Assembly: GCA_937138495.1 (NCBI GenBank)
Contig: CAKZPE010000050.1
Span: 62,001-126,000 of the forward strand
Length of the DNA stretch: 64,000 nucleotides
Source: an uncultured Oceanospirillaceae bacterium
GTDB lineage: Bacteria; Pseudomonadota; Gammaproteobacteria; Pseudomonadales; Balneatricaceae
Reading direction: 5' to 3'
Position 1 is the stretch's first letter; every line of letters begins with the position of its first letter. The translations under genes and the position numbers were made by a program. This document shows positions 47,465 through 58,202 of the stretch, in pieces. The notes beneath the pieces were generated by a model. That model was not told the origin of the DNA and ran no database searches. It saw nothing but the letters and a program-made list of their open reading frames with translations.

Positions 47465-48556
47465 TTGATTACTGTTGAGTTAATTAAGCTAATTAAATGG
47501 TTAAAAAAGACTGTGGATATTCCTGCAATTGTTGGTGAGTCGTCGCTGTTGGATCAGGCGCTTGAGCGATTGAGCCTGGTGGCGCCTTTGCATAAGCCCG
47601 TGCTGGTGTTAGGGGAGCGTGGTACCGGTAAAGAATTGATGGCTCAGCGGCTGCACTACTTATCTGAGCGTTGGGATCAGGCGTTTATAAAGCTTAATTG
47701 TGCGGCGCTCAGTGAATCTTTGTTGGAATCGGCGTTGTTTGGTCACGAAGCGGGGGCGTTTACCGGGGCGAATAAGCAGGTAAAAGGGTGTTTTGAGCGG
47801 GCGGATGAAGGCACGTTGTTTTTGGATGAGCTTGCGACTGCTTCGTTGCGGGTGCAGGAGAAGCTTTTGCGGGCAATTGAGTATGGCGAGATTGAGCGTC
47901 TGGGCGGTCAGGAAACGCTGCAAGTAAATGTACGGGTGGTAGCCGCGACGAATGCGGACTTGCCTGCGCTGGCAGAGCGGGGTGAGTTTCGGGCGGATTT
48001 ACTGGACCGATTGGCGTTTGATGTGCTTCATCTGCCGCCATTACGACTTCGGGGAGACGATGTTCTCTTATTGGCGGAAAGCTTTGCAATGGCGATGTGC
48101 CGTGAGCTTGAGCGGCCGATGTTTGCGGGGTTTTCTGCTGCTGCAGAACAGAAGTTGTTGGCCTATGCCTGGCCGGGAAATATCAGAGAATTAAAAAACG
48201 CTGTCGAGCGGAGTATTTACCGTCATCAGGATTATGAACAGCCATTAGCGGATATTGTTACGGATCCGTTTTCTTCACCCTGGGATACGGCAAGCTCGTC
48301 GCTGCAAGATAATGGTTCGCTTCAGTTTGATGATGGAGAGGTTTTTGATACGGCTGACAATGTTGCTGAGACAGGTGCTGCTGAGGGGGATATGAAGGCA
48401 CAGGTTGCTAACTTTGAACAGCGGCTGATAGGTCAGGCGTTAAAGTTTAACCGTTATCAGCAAAAGCATACTGCGCAGAGTTTGGGGTTGACCTATCATC
48501 AGTTGCGGGCGTACTTGCGAAAGTATCCGCAATTGCTGGCTGACAGGGGTGTCTGA
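47465..48556 (+). CDS. pspF: Psp operon transcriptional activator PspF
   Basis: This sigma-54 enhancer-binding AAA+ protein of up to 363 residues has Walker A GERGTGKE, the sigma-54 loop GAFTGA, Walker [11 protein letters not shown] and a C-terminal Fis-type helix-turn-helix ([19 protein letters not shown]). It lacks an N-terminal receiver, as expected. An acidic linker of ~55 residues precedes the helix-turn-helix. The start is unsure: the frame opens at TTG 47465, and GTG 47510 gives a protein closer to E. coli PspF. Neither has a clear ribosome site. It is divergent from pspABC. Confidence 0.9.
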   Translation: MITVELIKLIKWLKKTVDIPAIVGESSLLDQALERLSLVAPLHKPVLVLGERGTGKELMAQRLHYLSERWDQAFIKLNCAALSESLLESALFGHEAGAFTGANKQVKGCFERADEGTLFLDELATASLRVQEKLLRAIEYGEIERLGGQETLQVNVRVVAATNADLPALAERGEFRADLLDRLAFDVLHLPPLRLRGDDVLLLAESFAMAMCRELERPMFAGFSAAAEQKLLAYAWPGNIRELKNAVERSIYRHQDYEQPLADIVTDPFSSPWDTASSSLQDNGSLQFDDGEVFDTADNVAETGAAEGDMKAQVANFEQRLIGQALKFNRYQQKHTAQSLGLTYHQLRAYLRKYPQLLADRGV

Positions 48557-48584
48557 CGATTTGCTGTGAAGGGGTTTTAGATAC

Positions 48585-48614
48585 AAAAAAACGGGGCGTT
48601 TGCCCCGTTTTTTG
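48585..48614. terminator. Bidirectional terminator between pspF and fabB
   Basis: ACGGGGC-GTTT-GCCCCGT stem with an A-run before and a T-run after, between convergent genes. Confidence 0.92.
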
Positions 48615-48629
48615 TTGGGTACTGTAGTC

Positions 48630-49847
48630 TTAGCTGTCCAGTTTCTGGAATACCAGTGTGGAGTTAGTGCCACCGAATCCGAAGCTGTTAGACATAACGC
48701 GTTGCAGGTCGACGTTGTCTTTACGCTCGGTAACAACTGGCAGGCCTTCAGCAGCAGGATCAAGCTCCTCTACGTTAGCGGATGCGCAGATGAATTTGTT
48801 TTCCATCATCAGCAGGCTGTAAATCGCTTCCTGTACGCCGGTGGCGCCCAGAGAGTGGCCTGTCAGAGACTTGGTGGAGCTCACGGGTGGCATGTTGTCG
48901 CCGAAGGTGGACTTCATGGCTTTCAGTTCCTGGATGTCGCCAGCAGGAGTGGAGGTGCCGTGAGAGTTGATGTAATCAATGTCGCCTTCAACGGTGCTCA
49001 TTGCCTGTTCCATGCAGCGCTGCGCGCCTTCACCGGATGGGGCAACCATGTCGTAGCCATCAGATGTTGCACCGTAGCCAACCAGTTCGCCGTAGATTTT
49101 TGCACCACGTGCTTTTGCGTGTTCGTAATCTTCCAGTACCAGCATGCCGCCACCGCCAGCGATAACGAAACCGTCACGGTTTGCGTCGTATGCGCGGGAG
49201 GCTTTTTCAGGGGTGTCGTTGTACTTGCTGGACAATGCGCCCATGGCATCGAACATTACGCTCAGAGACCAGTGAAGTTCTTCTCCGCCGCCGGCAAAAA
49301 CGATGTCCTGCTTACCCAGCTGAATTTGCTCCATTGCGTTACCGATGCAGTGAGCACTGGTTGCGCAGGCAGATGTGATTGAGTAGTTTACGCCTTTGAT
49401 TTTGAATGGCGTAGCCAGGCAAGCAGAAACGGTGCTGCCCATGGTGCGGGTAACGCGGTATGGGCCAACACGCCGTACGCCTTTGCTGCGCAGGATATCT
49501 GCAGTTTCAACGATGTCTGCTGAAGATGCACCGCCAGAGCCTGCAATCAGGCCTGTGCGAACATTCGATACCTGTTCTTCAGTCAGGCCTGCATCTTTGA
49601 TAGCCTGATCCATAGAAAGGTAAGCGTATGCTGCGGCATCGCCCATGAAACGAACCAGTTTGCGGTCGATCAGGTCGCTGTAGTCCAGATCAATGCTACC
49701 GGCGACATGGCTACGGAAGCCCATTTCCTTATATTCTTCCTGGAACTTGATACCTGAACGGCCCTGTTGCAGTGAATCTAAGACGGTTTCTTTGTCTGTA
49801 CCCAGACAAGAAACGATACCCATTCCGGTAACTACGACGCGTCTCAT
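48630..49847 (-). CDS. fabB: 3-oxoacyl-ACP synthase I
   Basis: FabB is a condensing enzyme required for unsaturated fatty acid elongation. The 405-residue protein has the nucleophile Cys161 (TSACATSAH), His in [11 protein letters not shown] and His in [11 protein letters not shown]. Pairing with fabA on the same strand (86 bases apart) identifies FabB rather than FabF. The fabA-fabB order matches pseudomonads. Confidence 0.96.
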   Translation of the reverse strand: MRRVVVTGMGIVSCLGTDKETVLDSLQQGRSGIKFQEEYKEMGFRSHVAGSIDLDYSDLIDRKLVRFMGDAAAYAYLSMDQAIKDAGLTEEQVSNVRTGLIAGSGGASSADIVETADILRSKGVRRVGPYRVTRTMGSTVSACLATPFKIKGVNYSITSACATSAHCIGNAMEQIQLGKQDIVFAGGGEELHWSLSVMFDAMGALSSKYNDTPEKASRAYDANRDGFVIAGGGGMLVLEDYEHAKARGAKIYGELVGYGATSDGYDMVAPSGEGAQRCMEQAMSTVEGDIDYINSHGTSTPAGDIQELKAMKSTFGDNMPPVSSTKSLTGHSLGATGVQEAIYSLLMMENKFICASANVEELDPAAEGLPVVTERKDNVDLQRVMSNSFGFGGTNSTLVFQKLDS

Positions 49848-49933
49848 AGGATGCCTCTCTGTATTACTCGTAAATTGTTTTTAGCCCGCCTTTATGTAAA
49901 GGCAGGCTGTGAAGAGTTGCTGGTGATCTGCAA

Positions 49934-50449
49934 TCAGAAATTATCGGTAGACGTGAACAGACCTACGCGCAGGTCGGTAGCGCTGTAGATGTCGCGCCCG
50001 TCAACTGAAACAGTACCGTCAGCAATGCCCATAACCAGTTTGCGTTCAATGACGCGCTTCAGGTCGATGGTGTAAGTAACTTTTTTAGCTGTTGGCAGAA
50101 TCTGGCCGGTGAATTTTACTTCGCCTGATCCCAGTGCGCGACCGCGCCCCAGGTTGCCACGCCAGCCCAGGTAGAAGCCAACCAGCTGCCACATGGCGTC
50201 AAGGCCCAGGCAGCCAGGCATTACCGGGTCGGTTGGGAAGTGGCATTGAAAGAACCACAGGTCCGGATGAATATCGAGTTCAGCAATGATTTGGCCTTTG
50301 CCGTATTTGCCGCCTTCGGAGCTGATATTGATGATGCGATCCATCATCAGCATGTTGTCAATCGGGAGTCGGGCGTTACCTGGGCCGAACATCTCACCGT
50401 GACCACATGACAGCAGTTCATCACGGTTAAAAGAAGAAGGTTTAGTCAT
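49934..50449 (-). CDS. fabA: 3-hydroxydecanoyl-ACP dehydratase/isomerase
   Basis: FabA introduces the double bond at the C10 stage of fatty acid synthesis. The 171-residue hot-dog fold protein has the catalytic His70 ([14 protein letters not shown]) and Asp84 (LGLDAMWQL), at almost the E. coli positions. It is the upstream gene of the fabAB operon. Confidence 0.97.
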   Translation of the reverse strand: MTKPSSFNRDELLSCGHGEMFGPGNARLPIDNMLMMDRIINISSEGGKYGKGQIIAELDIHPDLWFFQCHFPTDPVMPGCLGLDAMWQLVGFYLGWRGNLGRGRALGSGEVKFTGQILPTAKKVTYTIDLKRVIERKLVMGIADGTVSVDGRDIYSATDLRVGLFTSTDNF

Positions 50450-50525
50450 TTGAACTGTAGATCCGTAAATTGAAGCTAAAATATCGGCTGATTATACCGG
50501 CTAAACTCGCCAGTATCACGGGTTG

Positions 50526-50585
50526 AATTGCAATAATCAGTATTATTGCTGTTGTGCAGCATAAATGAGAATTATTATTGCAATT
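50526..50585. promoter_or_regulatory. Palindromic ATTATTGC array with a Fur-box-like core upstream of fabA
   Basis: AATTGCAATAAT (50526-50537) and ATTATTGCAATT (50574-50585) are perfect 12-bp inverted repeats. A third ATTATTGC copy at 50542-50549 makes an 8-bp palindrome with the first. The segment TGAGAAT-T-ATTATTG (50566-50580) resembles the 7-1-7 Fur box. It lies 77-136 bases before fabA. No iron gene adjoins it. Confidence 0.45.
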
Positions 50586-50619
50586 AGGTGTTTGCCTGCG
50601 GTGTCTGTCAGAGGGTACA

Positions 50620-50640
50620 GGCCTTCTGTGACAGAAGGCC
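50620..50640. other. Strong hairpin downstream of ispB
   Basis: GGCCTTCTG-TGA-CAGAAGGCC is a perfect 9-bp stem ten bases beyond the ispB stop (minus strand). There is no T-run on the minus strand side, so it is a terminator-like or RNA-protecting stem rather than a standard terminator. Confidence 0.55.
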
Positions 50641-50650
50641 TTATATGTGA

Positions 50651-51619
50651 TCAGCTCTTGCGTTTGACGGCAAGGTCTGCCAACTGAATCATAGTTGCCT
50701 TGAAAGAAGTGTCTGGCAGGGGGGGCAGTGCAGCAATTGCCTGATCTGCCTGCTGATATGCCTGGCTGCGGGCGTATTCTATCGCACCGGTGGCGTGGAC
50801 GATGTCCAGTACCGGTTGCAGATCATCCAGGCCGCCTTTGCGGATGGCTTTTCGAATCAGTTTGCGCTGTTCGTCAGTGCCTTCTCGCATCGCGTGAATC
50901 AGTGGCAGTGTTGCTTTGCCTTCGGCCAGGTCGTCGCCGACGTTTTTGCCCATTTCCTCTGCGGTGCTCAGGTAGTCCATCACGTCATCGATAATCTGGA
51001 AGGCGATGCCGATATGGCGGCCAAACAGGCGAAGGGCTTCCTGCTGCTCTTTATCTGCGCCGGCAAGGATAGCGCCTGATTCTGTCGCAGCTTCAAACAG
51101 CATGGCCGTTTTACCCAGAATAACCTGCATGTAGGCGTCTTCTGTGGTGTCCGGGTTTTTAGCATTCAGTAGCTGCAGTACTTCGCCTTCAGCGATGATG
51201 TTGGTGGCATCGGAAATGACTTTCATGATTTCCATGCTGTTCAGTTCGACCATGATCTGAAAAGCGCGTGAGTACAGGAAATCACCAACCAGAACGCTGG
51301 GGGCATTACCCCATTTTGCGTTTGCAGTAGAGTTGCCGCGGCGCAGGTCGGAATTGTCAACGACATCATCGTGCAGCAGGGTCGCTGTGTGGATGAATTC
51401 AATGACCGCAGCCAGTGAAATATGCTGTTCGCCCTTGTAGTTGGCGGCATTGGCTGCCAGTAATACAAGTAATGGACGAATTCGCTTGCCACCGCTTTCT
51501 ACAATGTAGTGCCCAATCTTTTCGACCAGCGGAACACCCGAGTGCAAGTGGTTGATTATGTAGTCATTTACCGCTTCAAACTGCGGTTCAATAAGAGGGT
51601 TTAGCTGATGTGGCTGCAT
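50651..51619 (-). CDS. ispB: Polyprenyl (octaprenyl) diphosphate synthase
   Basis: IspB makes the ubiquinone side chain from farnesyl diphosphate and isopentenyl diphosphate. The 322-residue protein has both Asp-rich motifs, LLHDDVVDNSDLRRG and FQIIDDVMDY, and GGKRIRPLL. It is divergent from rplU, the arrangement found in E. coli and Pseudomonas. Chain length (C40 or C45) cannot be told from sequence. Confidence 0.95.
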   Translation of the reverse strand: MQPHQLNPLIEPQFEAVNDYIINHLHSGVPLVEKIGHYIVESGGKRIRPLLVLLAANAANYKGEQHISLAAVIEFIHTATLLHDDVVDNSDLRRGNSTANAKWGNAPSVLVGDFLYSRAFQIMVELNSMEIMKVISDATNIIAEGEVLQLLNAKNPDTTEDAYMQVILGKTAMLFEAATESGAILAGADKEQQEALRLFGRHIGIAFQIIDDVMDYLSTAEEMGKNVGDDLAEGKATLPLIHAMREGTDEQRKLIRKAIRKGGLDDLQPVLDIVHATGAIEYARSQAYQQADQAIAALPPLPDTSFKATMIQLADLAVKRKS

Positions 51620-51713
51620 GTCGCATAATATTATTGATACGGAAGTTAGGCCAGCATGCTAGGGGGGTTGAATAGCAGTGTCAAGAAAAGCCTCAGGCTA
51701 AGCGGTATTGGGC

Positions 51714-51742
51714 TTGTGGTTGTTGGTTGACTTGTATATAAT
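51714..51742 (+). promoter_or_regulatory. Predicted rplU promoter
   Basis: TTGTGG (51714-51719) and TATAAT (51737-51742), 17 bases apart, leaving a leader of about 100 bases before rplU. No structured leader motif is recognised there. Confidence 0.55.
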
Positions 51743-51846
51743 CTCGCGCCCTAACCCATCCAAATTCGCTCCCTATTATATGGCGCTGCCATTAGAAATA
51801 GGCTTCTTACAACAGTAGCAGGGCGGGTTTTAAACCGGAGAAAGAA

Positions 51847-52158
51847 ATGTACGCAGTAATCGTGAGCGGCGGTAAGCAATACCGTGTTCAAGAAGGTCAG
51901 ACGCTGAAAGTTGAAAAGTTGCACGCTGAAGCAGGTGCTAACGTTGAATTCGATCGCGTTTTACTGGTAGCAGATGGCGACGACGTTAAAATCGGCGCTC
52001 CAGTTGTAGCTGGTGCTAAAGTTGTTGGTGAGATTGTTGATCACGGCCGCGCTAAGAAAGTTCATATCATGAAGTTCAAGCGTCGTAAGCATCACATGAA
52101 GCAGATGGGTCACCGTCAGCACTTCACCGAAGTTAAAATTACTGGCATCAACGCCTAA
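51847..52158 (+). CDS. rplU: Ribosomal protein bL21
   Basis: This 103-residue large-subunit protein has the L21 start [17 protein letters not shown] and the basic [14 protein letters not shown] tail region. It heads the rplU-rpmA pair with GGAG upstream. Confidence 0.98.
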   Translation: MYAVIVSGGKQYRVQEGQTLKVEKLHAEAGANVEFDRVLLVADGDDVKIGAPVVAGAKVVGEIVDHGRAKKVHIMKFKRRKHHMKQMGHRQHFTEVKITGINA

Positions 52159-52181
52159 TAACCTGGATAGGAGACTGACAG

Positions 52182-52439
52182 ATGGCTCATAAGAAGGCAG
52201 CAGGTAGTACGCGTAACGGTCGCGATTCCGAGTCGAAACGCTTAGGTGTTAAGCGTTACGGTGGTCAGGTTGTTGCGGCTGGTAACATCCTGGTTCGTCA
52301 GCGCGGTACTAAGTTCCACGCTGGTGAAAACGTAGGTATCGGCAAAGACCACACTCTGTTCGCAAAAGCAGACGGTGTTGTGAAATTTGTTGTTAAAGGC
52401 CCGCAAAAGCGTAAGTACATCACGATCGAAACCGCTTAA
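52182..52439 (+). CDS. rpmA: Ribosomal protein bL27
   Basis: This 85-residue protein has the diagnostic [23 protein letters not shown]-terminus, whose tail reaches the peptidyl-transferase centre, and [13 protein letters not shown]. There is no N-terminal extension of the kind cleaved in Firmicutes. It is 23 bases after rplU and followed by a terminator. Confidence 0.98.
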   Translation: MAHKKAAGSTRNGRDSESKRLGVKRYGGQVVAAGNILVRQRGTKFHAGENVGIGKDHTLFAKADGVVKFVVKGPQKRKYITIETA

Positions 52440-52458
52440 TCGAGCTTTAAACGTATTT

Positions 52459-52488
52459 AAAAAGCTCCGCCGCGGCGGGGCTTTTTTT
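52459..52488 (+). terminator. Terminator after rpmA
   Basis: A GC-rich stem (AAGCTCCGCC with GGCGGGGCTT, including a T-G pair) followed by seven T. obgE therefore probably also has its own promoter in the following 160 bases. Confidence 0.85.
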
Positions 52489-52643
52489 ATGTCTTGTGTG
52501 TATGGACAGAGAATTGGCTGCTTAACAGGGAAGGTGGCAGTATTTTGTAATTATGATGTCTGATGGCGTGCTGTTGAAAGGGTTTCCGAGGAAGTGTTTT
52601 CAACAGTGAGTTAAGAGACATCCGATCCTGAACGGAGGGGTGA

Positions 52644-53849
<1,206 letters not shown>

Positions 53850-54977
53850 ATGGTGAGCGAAGCGCGCAGCAAGCTTGGTAAAACCCGTCGTTGGGTTGTG
53901 AAAATAGGCAGTGCTCTGCTGACTAACGACGGTGAAGGACTTGATCAGGCGGCGATTTCCCGCTGGGTTGATCAGTTGGCGCAGTTGAAACGCGACGGTG
54001 TGGAGATTGTGCTGGTTTCATCCGGTTCAATAGCTGAGGGTATGACCCGGCTGGGCTGGCCCGACCGTCCTCATGAGGTGTATAAGCTTCAGGCAGCGGC
54101 AGCGGTTGGTCAGATGGGGTTGGTTCAGGCGTATGAGTCGAACTTTCAGCGTCACGGTACACACGCCGCGCAGGTGTTGCTGACCCATGAAGATCATTCG
54201 AACCGTAAGCGTTATCTGAATGCTCAGGCGACTTTGAGAACCCTGATTTCGATGGGTGTTGTACCGGTGGTGAATGAGAATGACACTGTGGTCACAAAGG
54301 AAATCCGGTTCGGTGATAATGATACGCTGGGTGCGCTGGTCGCTAACCTGGTTGAGGCAGATGCGCTGATACTGCTGACTGATCAGAAGGGTTTGTTTAC
54401 GGCTGATCCCCGTCACGATCCTGCTGCAACGCTTATCTCTGAGGCGCGTTCCGGCGATCAATCCCTTGAAGCAATGGCGGGTGATGGCGGTAAGCTGGGG
54501 CGTGGTGGTATGGCCACCAAGGTTCGGGCGGCTAAGTTGGCAGCCCGTTCCGGTGCTTTGACGGTGATTGCCAGTGGGCGCGAAGATGATGTTCTTTTGC
54601 GTCTGAAAGCGGCGGAGGATTTGGGGACGTTGCTGGTCCCGGAGCAGACGCCGATGGCGGCCCGTAAGCAGTGGATTGCCGGGCATTTGCAGGCGCGGGG
54701 TATTCTGACGCTGGATGCGGGTGCGGTTAAAGCGCTTGTGTCAGGGGGTAAGAGTTTATTGCCTGCCGGAGTAAGAGCGGTTGAGGGGGAGTTTTCCCGT
54801 GGTGAAATGGTGGTTCTTGTCGATGAGTCGGGCATGGTGATGGCGCGTGGTTTGGTGAACTACGGCATTGAGGATGCGGTCAGGATTATCGGTAAGCCGA
54901 GCAGCGAGATTGTAGGTGTGCTTGGGTTTATGGGTGAAGAAGAGTTGGTTCACCGGGATAATCTGGTCTTGGCCTGA
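53850..54977 (+). CDS. proB: Glutamate 5-kinase
   Basis: ProB phosphorylates glutamate in the first step of proline synthesis. The 375-residue protein has the amino-acid kinase domain ([41 protein letters not shown]) and a C-terminal PUA domain (~275-375). The ATG directly follows the obgE stop; GTG 53853 has slightly better spacing from GGGAG and is an alternative start. Confidence 0.96.
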   Translation: MVSEARSKLGKTRRWVVKIGSALLTNDGEGLDQAAISRWVDQLAQLKRDGVEIVLVSSGSIAEGMTRLGWPDRPHEVYKLQAAAAVGQMGLVQAYESNFQRHGTHAAQVLLTHEDHSNRKRYLNAQATLRTLISMGVVPVVNENDTVVTKEIRFGDNDTLGALVANLVEADALILLTDQKGLFTADPRHDPAATLISEARSGDQSLEAMAGDGGKLGRGGMATKVRAAKLAARSGALTVIASGREDDVLLRLKAAEDLGTLLVPEQTPMAARKQWIAGHLQARGILTLDAGAVKALVSGGKSLLPAGVRAVEGEFSRGEMVVLVDESGMVMARGLVNYGIEDAVRIIGKPSSEIVGVLGFMGEEELVHRDNLVLA

Positions 54978-55010
54978 TGTATTTGTAATTCTCTGCTGTA
55001 AATAGCAGGC

Positions 55011-55040
55011 ATAAAAAAACCGGCAAAAGCCGGTTTTTTT
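55011..55040. terminator. Bidirectional terminator between proB and rpsT
   Basis: CCGGC-AAAA-GCCGG stem flanked by A- and T-runs, between convergent genes. Confidence 0.92.
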
Positions 55041-55057
55041 GAATGCGTCAAAAGCGC

Positions 55058-55324
55058 TTATGCAGCCAGCAACTTAATGCGGGCGTTCAGGCGGCTCTTG
55101 TTACGTGCAACCTGGTTCTTATTGAACAGGCCTTTGTTTACTGCGCTGTCCATAATTGGCTGAGCAGTAACGAAAGCAGTAGTTGCAGCAGCGTGATCGC
55201 CAGATTCGATAGCTGCAGTTACTTTCTTAACGTAGGTGCGAACCATGGAACGCAGGCTAGCGTTATGTTGACGGCGCTTCTCAGCTTGACGAGCGCGTTT
55301 GCGGGATCCTGCGGAATTTGCCAC
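55058..55324 (-). CDS. rpsT: Ribosomal protein bS20
   Basis: This 88-residue, strongly basic small-subunit protein starts MANSAGSRKRARQAEKRRQHN and has the KKVTAAIESGDH and INKGL-like VNKGLFNKNQVARNKSRLNARI segments. It is divergent from murJ across 187 bases, as in E. coli and Pseudomonas. Confidence 0.98.
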   Translation of the reverse strand: MANSAGSRKRARQAEKRRQHNASLRSMVRTYVKKVTAAIESGDHAAATTAFVTAQPIMDSAVNKGLFNKNQVARNKSRLNARIKLLAA

Positions 55325-55511
55325 GATCCGACTCCTTTAATATATAAATTCAAATTACCCGGCAAATTACCCTGCTAAAAGGGCGGTGCCGGCATCGTTT
55401 TTTGAGACGCGAAATTATTCCTGTTTGTGGGGCGTCTGTCAATAAATGCAGCAATTTAATTATTGAGACGTTATCATCGGACGAAAATTTTTGACTCAGC
55501 AGGATTAAAAC

Positions 55512-57092
55512 TTGAGTAGCAGCAAGGAAAAGCAGGATTCAGCCGTGCAGAAAAGTACCTCGCCAGGTCTGTTGCGCTCCAGTGCAGTGGTGGGTGTGAT
55601 GACGATGCTGTCCCGCGTGCTCGGGTTGGCGCGCGATGTGGTGGTGGCGAACTTTTTCGGCGCAGGCAGCGGTGCAGATGCTTTTTTTGTTGCCTTTAAA
55701 ATTCCGAATTTCTTACGGCGGTTATTTGCTGAGGGTGCGTTTTCACAGGCATTTGTCCCTGTGCTTTCTGAATACCGCTCGCAACAGGATAAGGCTGCCG
55801 TAAAAGCGCTGGTTGACCGGGTGACAGGTACGCTTGGGGTTGTGCTGCTGCTGGTGACTGCGCTGGGGGTCTTGGGTGCGCCGCTACTGGCAATGGTGTT
55901 CGCGCCGGGGTTCTATTTGCAGGGCGGGGAGCGTTACGATCTGGTCGTCGATATGTTGCGTCTGACCTTTCCGTATTTGCTGTTGATTTCATTAACCGCG
56001 CTGGCAGGCAGTGTGCTTAACAGTTATGAGCGTTTTGCGGTGCCGGCTTTTACGCCGGTGTTGCTGAATTTATCTCTGATAGGCGCGGCGATCTGGTTGC
56101 AACCGGTGTTTGATCAGCCGGTCATGGCGCTGGCATTGGGTGTATTGATTGCCGGTTGTGCGCAGTTATTGTTCCAGATGCCGTTTTTGTGGCGCTTACA
56201 GTTATTACCACGGCCCCGAATAGACCGGCAGCACGAAGGTGTTAAGCGAATCATGGTGTTGATGATTCCGGCGTTGTTTGGCGTGTCGGTTAGCCAGATT
56301 AACCTGCTGCTGGATACCTTGCTGGCGTCCTTTCTGCAAACTGGCAGTGTTTCCTGGCTATATTACTCAGACCGTCTGGCTGAGTTGCCCCTGGGTGTAT
56401 TTGGTATAGCCATTGCGACGGTTATTTTACCGAGCCTGTCCCGAAAGCATGCTGAGAAGTCTACTGAGCACTTTGCTAAAACGCTGGATTGGGCGATGCG
56501 GATGGTGCTGTTGATAGGTGTGCCTGCTGCTTTGGCGCTGCTGGTGCTGGCGGAGCCGCTTATAGCGACACTGTTTCATTACGGGGAAATGCAGGACCGG
56601 GATGTCATTATGGCGGCGATGAGTTTGCGTGCTTATGCCTGTGGTCTGATTGCTTTCATGCTGATCAAGGTATTGGCACCCGGGTATTTCTCCCGACAGG
56701 ATACCAAAACGCCAGTACGTATCGGGATCATTGCGATGGTGGTAAATATGGCGCTCAATCTGGCGCTGATAGGCCCGCTTGATCACGTGGGGCTGGCGCT
56801 GGCAACGACGTTGTCGGCCTTCCTGAATGCAGGTTTGCTGCTGAGAGGTCTGCGCCGTGAAGGAGTGTTCGTCTGGCAGGCTGGCTGGGGGGGTATGCTG
56901 GCGCGTATCCTGCTGGCAAATGGTTTAATGCTTGGGTTGCTTTACTGGCTGGTTGCAGACGGGGCTCTGTGGCTGGAGTACTCGATGTGGCAACGGGTTG
57001 GTGAGATGGTTATGCTGGTCGGGCTGGGTGTGGCGGTGTATTTGGCTACACTGGTGGCAACCGGGTTAAGAGTGCGTCATTTACGGCCCTGA
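55512..57092 (+). CDS. murJ: Lipid II flippase MurJ
   Basis: MurJ (MviN) flips lipid II across the inner membrane for peptidoglycan synthesis. The 526-residue polytopic MOP-family protein has about 14 hydrophobic segments, the family signature SRVLGLARDVVVANFFGAGSGADAFFVAFKIPNFLRRLFAEGAF near the N-terminus, and a basic patch between segments. The start is TTG with AGGA upstream. It leads the murJ-ribF-ileS-lspA-fkpB run. Confidence 0.96.
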   Translation: MSSSKEKQDSAVQKSTSPGLLRSSAVVGVMTMLSRVLGLARDVVVANFFGAGSGADAFFVAFKIPNFLRRLFAEGAFSQAFVPVLSEYRSQQDKAAVKALVDRVTGTLGVVLLLVTALGVLGAPLLAMVFAPGFYLQGGERYDLVVDMLRLTFPYLLLISLTALAGSVLNSYERFAVPAFTPVLLNLSLIGAAIWLQPVFDQPVMALALGVLIAGCAQLLFQMPFLWRLQLLPRPRIDRQHEGVKRIMVLMIPALFGVSVSQINLLLDTLLASFLQTGSVSWLYYSDRLAELPLGVFGIAIATVILPSLSRKHAEKSTEHFAKTLDWAMRMVLLIGVPAALALLVLAEPLIATLFHYGEMQDRDVIMAAMSLRAYACGLIAFMLIKVLAPGYFSRQDTKTPVRIGIIAMVVNMALNLALIGPLDHVGLALATTLSAFLNAGLLLRGLRREGVFVWQAGWGGMLARILLANGLMLGLLYWLVADGALWLEYSMWQRVGEMVMLVGLGVAVYLATLVATGLRVRHLRP

Positions 57093-57193
57093 AAATGCCG
57101 AAAAAATAGTCAGCGGGCGGAGTACTCCGGGGCGGCTATCTGGGGTATAATTCCGCGCTGATTTTTTTGCTACTGATGAGTTGATCGCTGTTT

Positions 57194-58126
57194 ATGGAAC
57201 TGATTCGAGGCCTGCACAATCTCCGTGATACGCACCGTGACTGCGTCGCGACGATTGGTAATTTTGACGGTGTTCATTTGGGACACCGTCAGGTATTGGG
57301 CCAGTTACAGCGTAAAGCTGCTGAGTTACAGCTGCCGTCAGTAGTTATTATTTTTGAGCCTCAGCCGCAGGAGTTTTTCTGTGGCGATAAAGCGTTACCC
57401 CGTGTGACCCGCTTTGGGGAAAAAGTACGTCTGCTGGAACAACAGGGTGTCGACCGGGTTGTGTGCCTGACGTTCAATGAGCGCTTACGGGCGATGACCG
57501 CGGAAGCCTTTGTGCAGCAATTGTTGCTTAACGGTCTGGCAATTAAGCATCTGGTGGTCGGTGATGATTTCCGTTTCGGGTGTGACCGCGCGGGTGATTA
57601 TCAGATGCTTTGCCAAAGCGGCACTAAACATGGCTTCAGTGTTGAAAATACCGCGACCTTTGATGTGGATGGCGAACGGGTTAGCAGTACCCGTATTCGT
57701 AAAGCACTGGCGGACAATCAGCTGGCGCTGAGTAGCCGGTTGTTGGGCCGCAACTATCGTGTCACCGGGCGTGTGATGCATGGTCAGGCGTTGGGGCGGC
57801 AACTGGGTGTGCCAACTGCCAATGTGCGGATGCACCGCTTTCCGTGTCCTTTGCGCGGGGTGTATGCCGTGAATGCCCACCTGGGCGATGGTCAGGTAAT
57901 GCATGGCGTTTGCAATGTGGGTATGCGGCCGACAGTAAATGGCACTAAGCCGGTACTTGAAGCGCACCTGTTTGATTTTTCAGGTGACCTTTATGGTCAG
58001 TTACTGAGCGTTGAATTTAAGCATTTCATCCGTGGCGAACAAAAGTTTGATGGCCTGGATGCACTGAAAATACAGATTTTTGCAGATATTGATGCTGCCC
58101 ACGCATTTTTTGCAGGCAGTCATTAA
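57194..58126 (+). CDS. ribF: Bifunctional riboflavin kinase / FAD synthetase
   Basis: RibF makes FMN and FAD. The 310-residue protein has the nucleotidyltransferase motif NFDGVHLGHRQVL near residue 28, the VGDDFRFGCDRAGD segment, SSTRIRKAL, and a C-terminal riboflavin kinase with GxxLGVPTANV (LGRQLGVPTANV) and VCNVGMRPTVNG. It is the conserved neighbour of ileS. Confidence 0.96.
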   Translation: MELIRGLHNLRDTHRDCVATIGNFDGVHLGHRQVLGQLQRKAAELQLPSVVIIFEPQPQEFFCGDKALPRVTRFGEKVRLLEQQGVDRVVCLTFNERLRAMTAEAFVQQLLLNGLAIKHLVVGDDFRFGCDRAGDYQMLCQSGTKHGFSVENTATFDVDGERVSSTRIRKALADNQLALSSRLLGRNYRVTGRVMHGQALGRQLGVPTANVRMHRFPCPLRGVYAVNAHLGDGQVMHGVCNVGMRPTVNGTKPVLEAHLFDFSGDLYGQLLSVEFKHFIRGEQKFDGLDALKIQIFADIDAAHAFFAGSH

Positions 58127-58202
58127 AAACGAATTAACAGATATCTTATTCAGGCCGTGAGCGTCTGACGAGAATAAACAGAGATCCAGAAGCGATACCA
58201 CG

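Noticed and set aside
48600..49382. 260-residue plus-strand open frame opposite fabB
   Set aside because: Shadow of fabB; it crosses the terminator and has no ribosome site.
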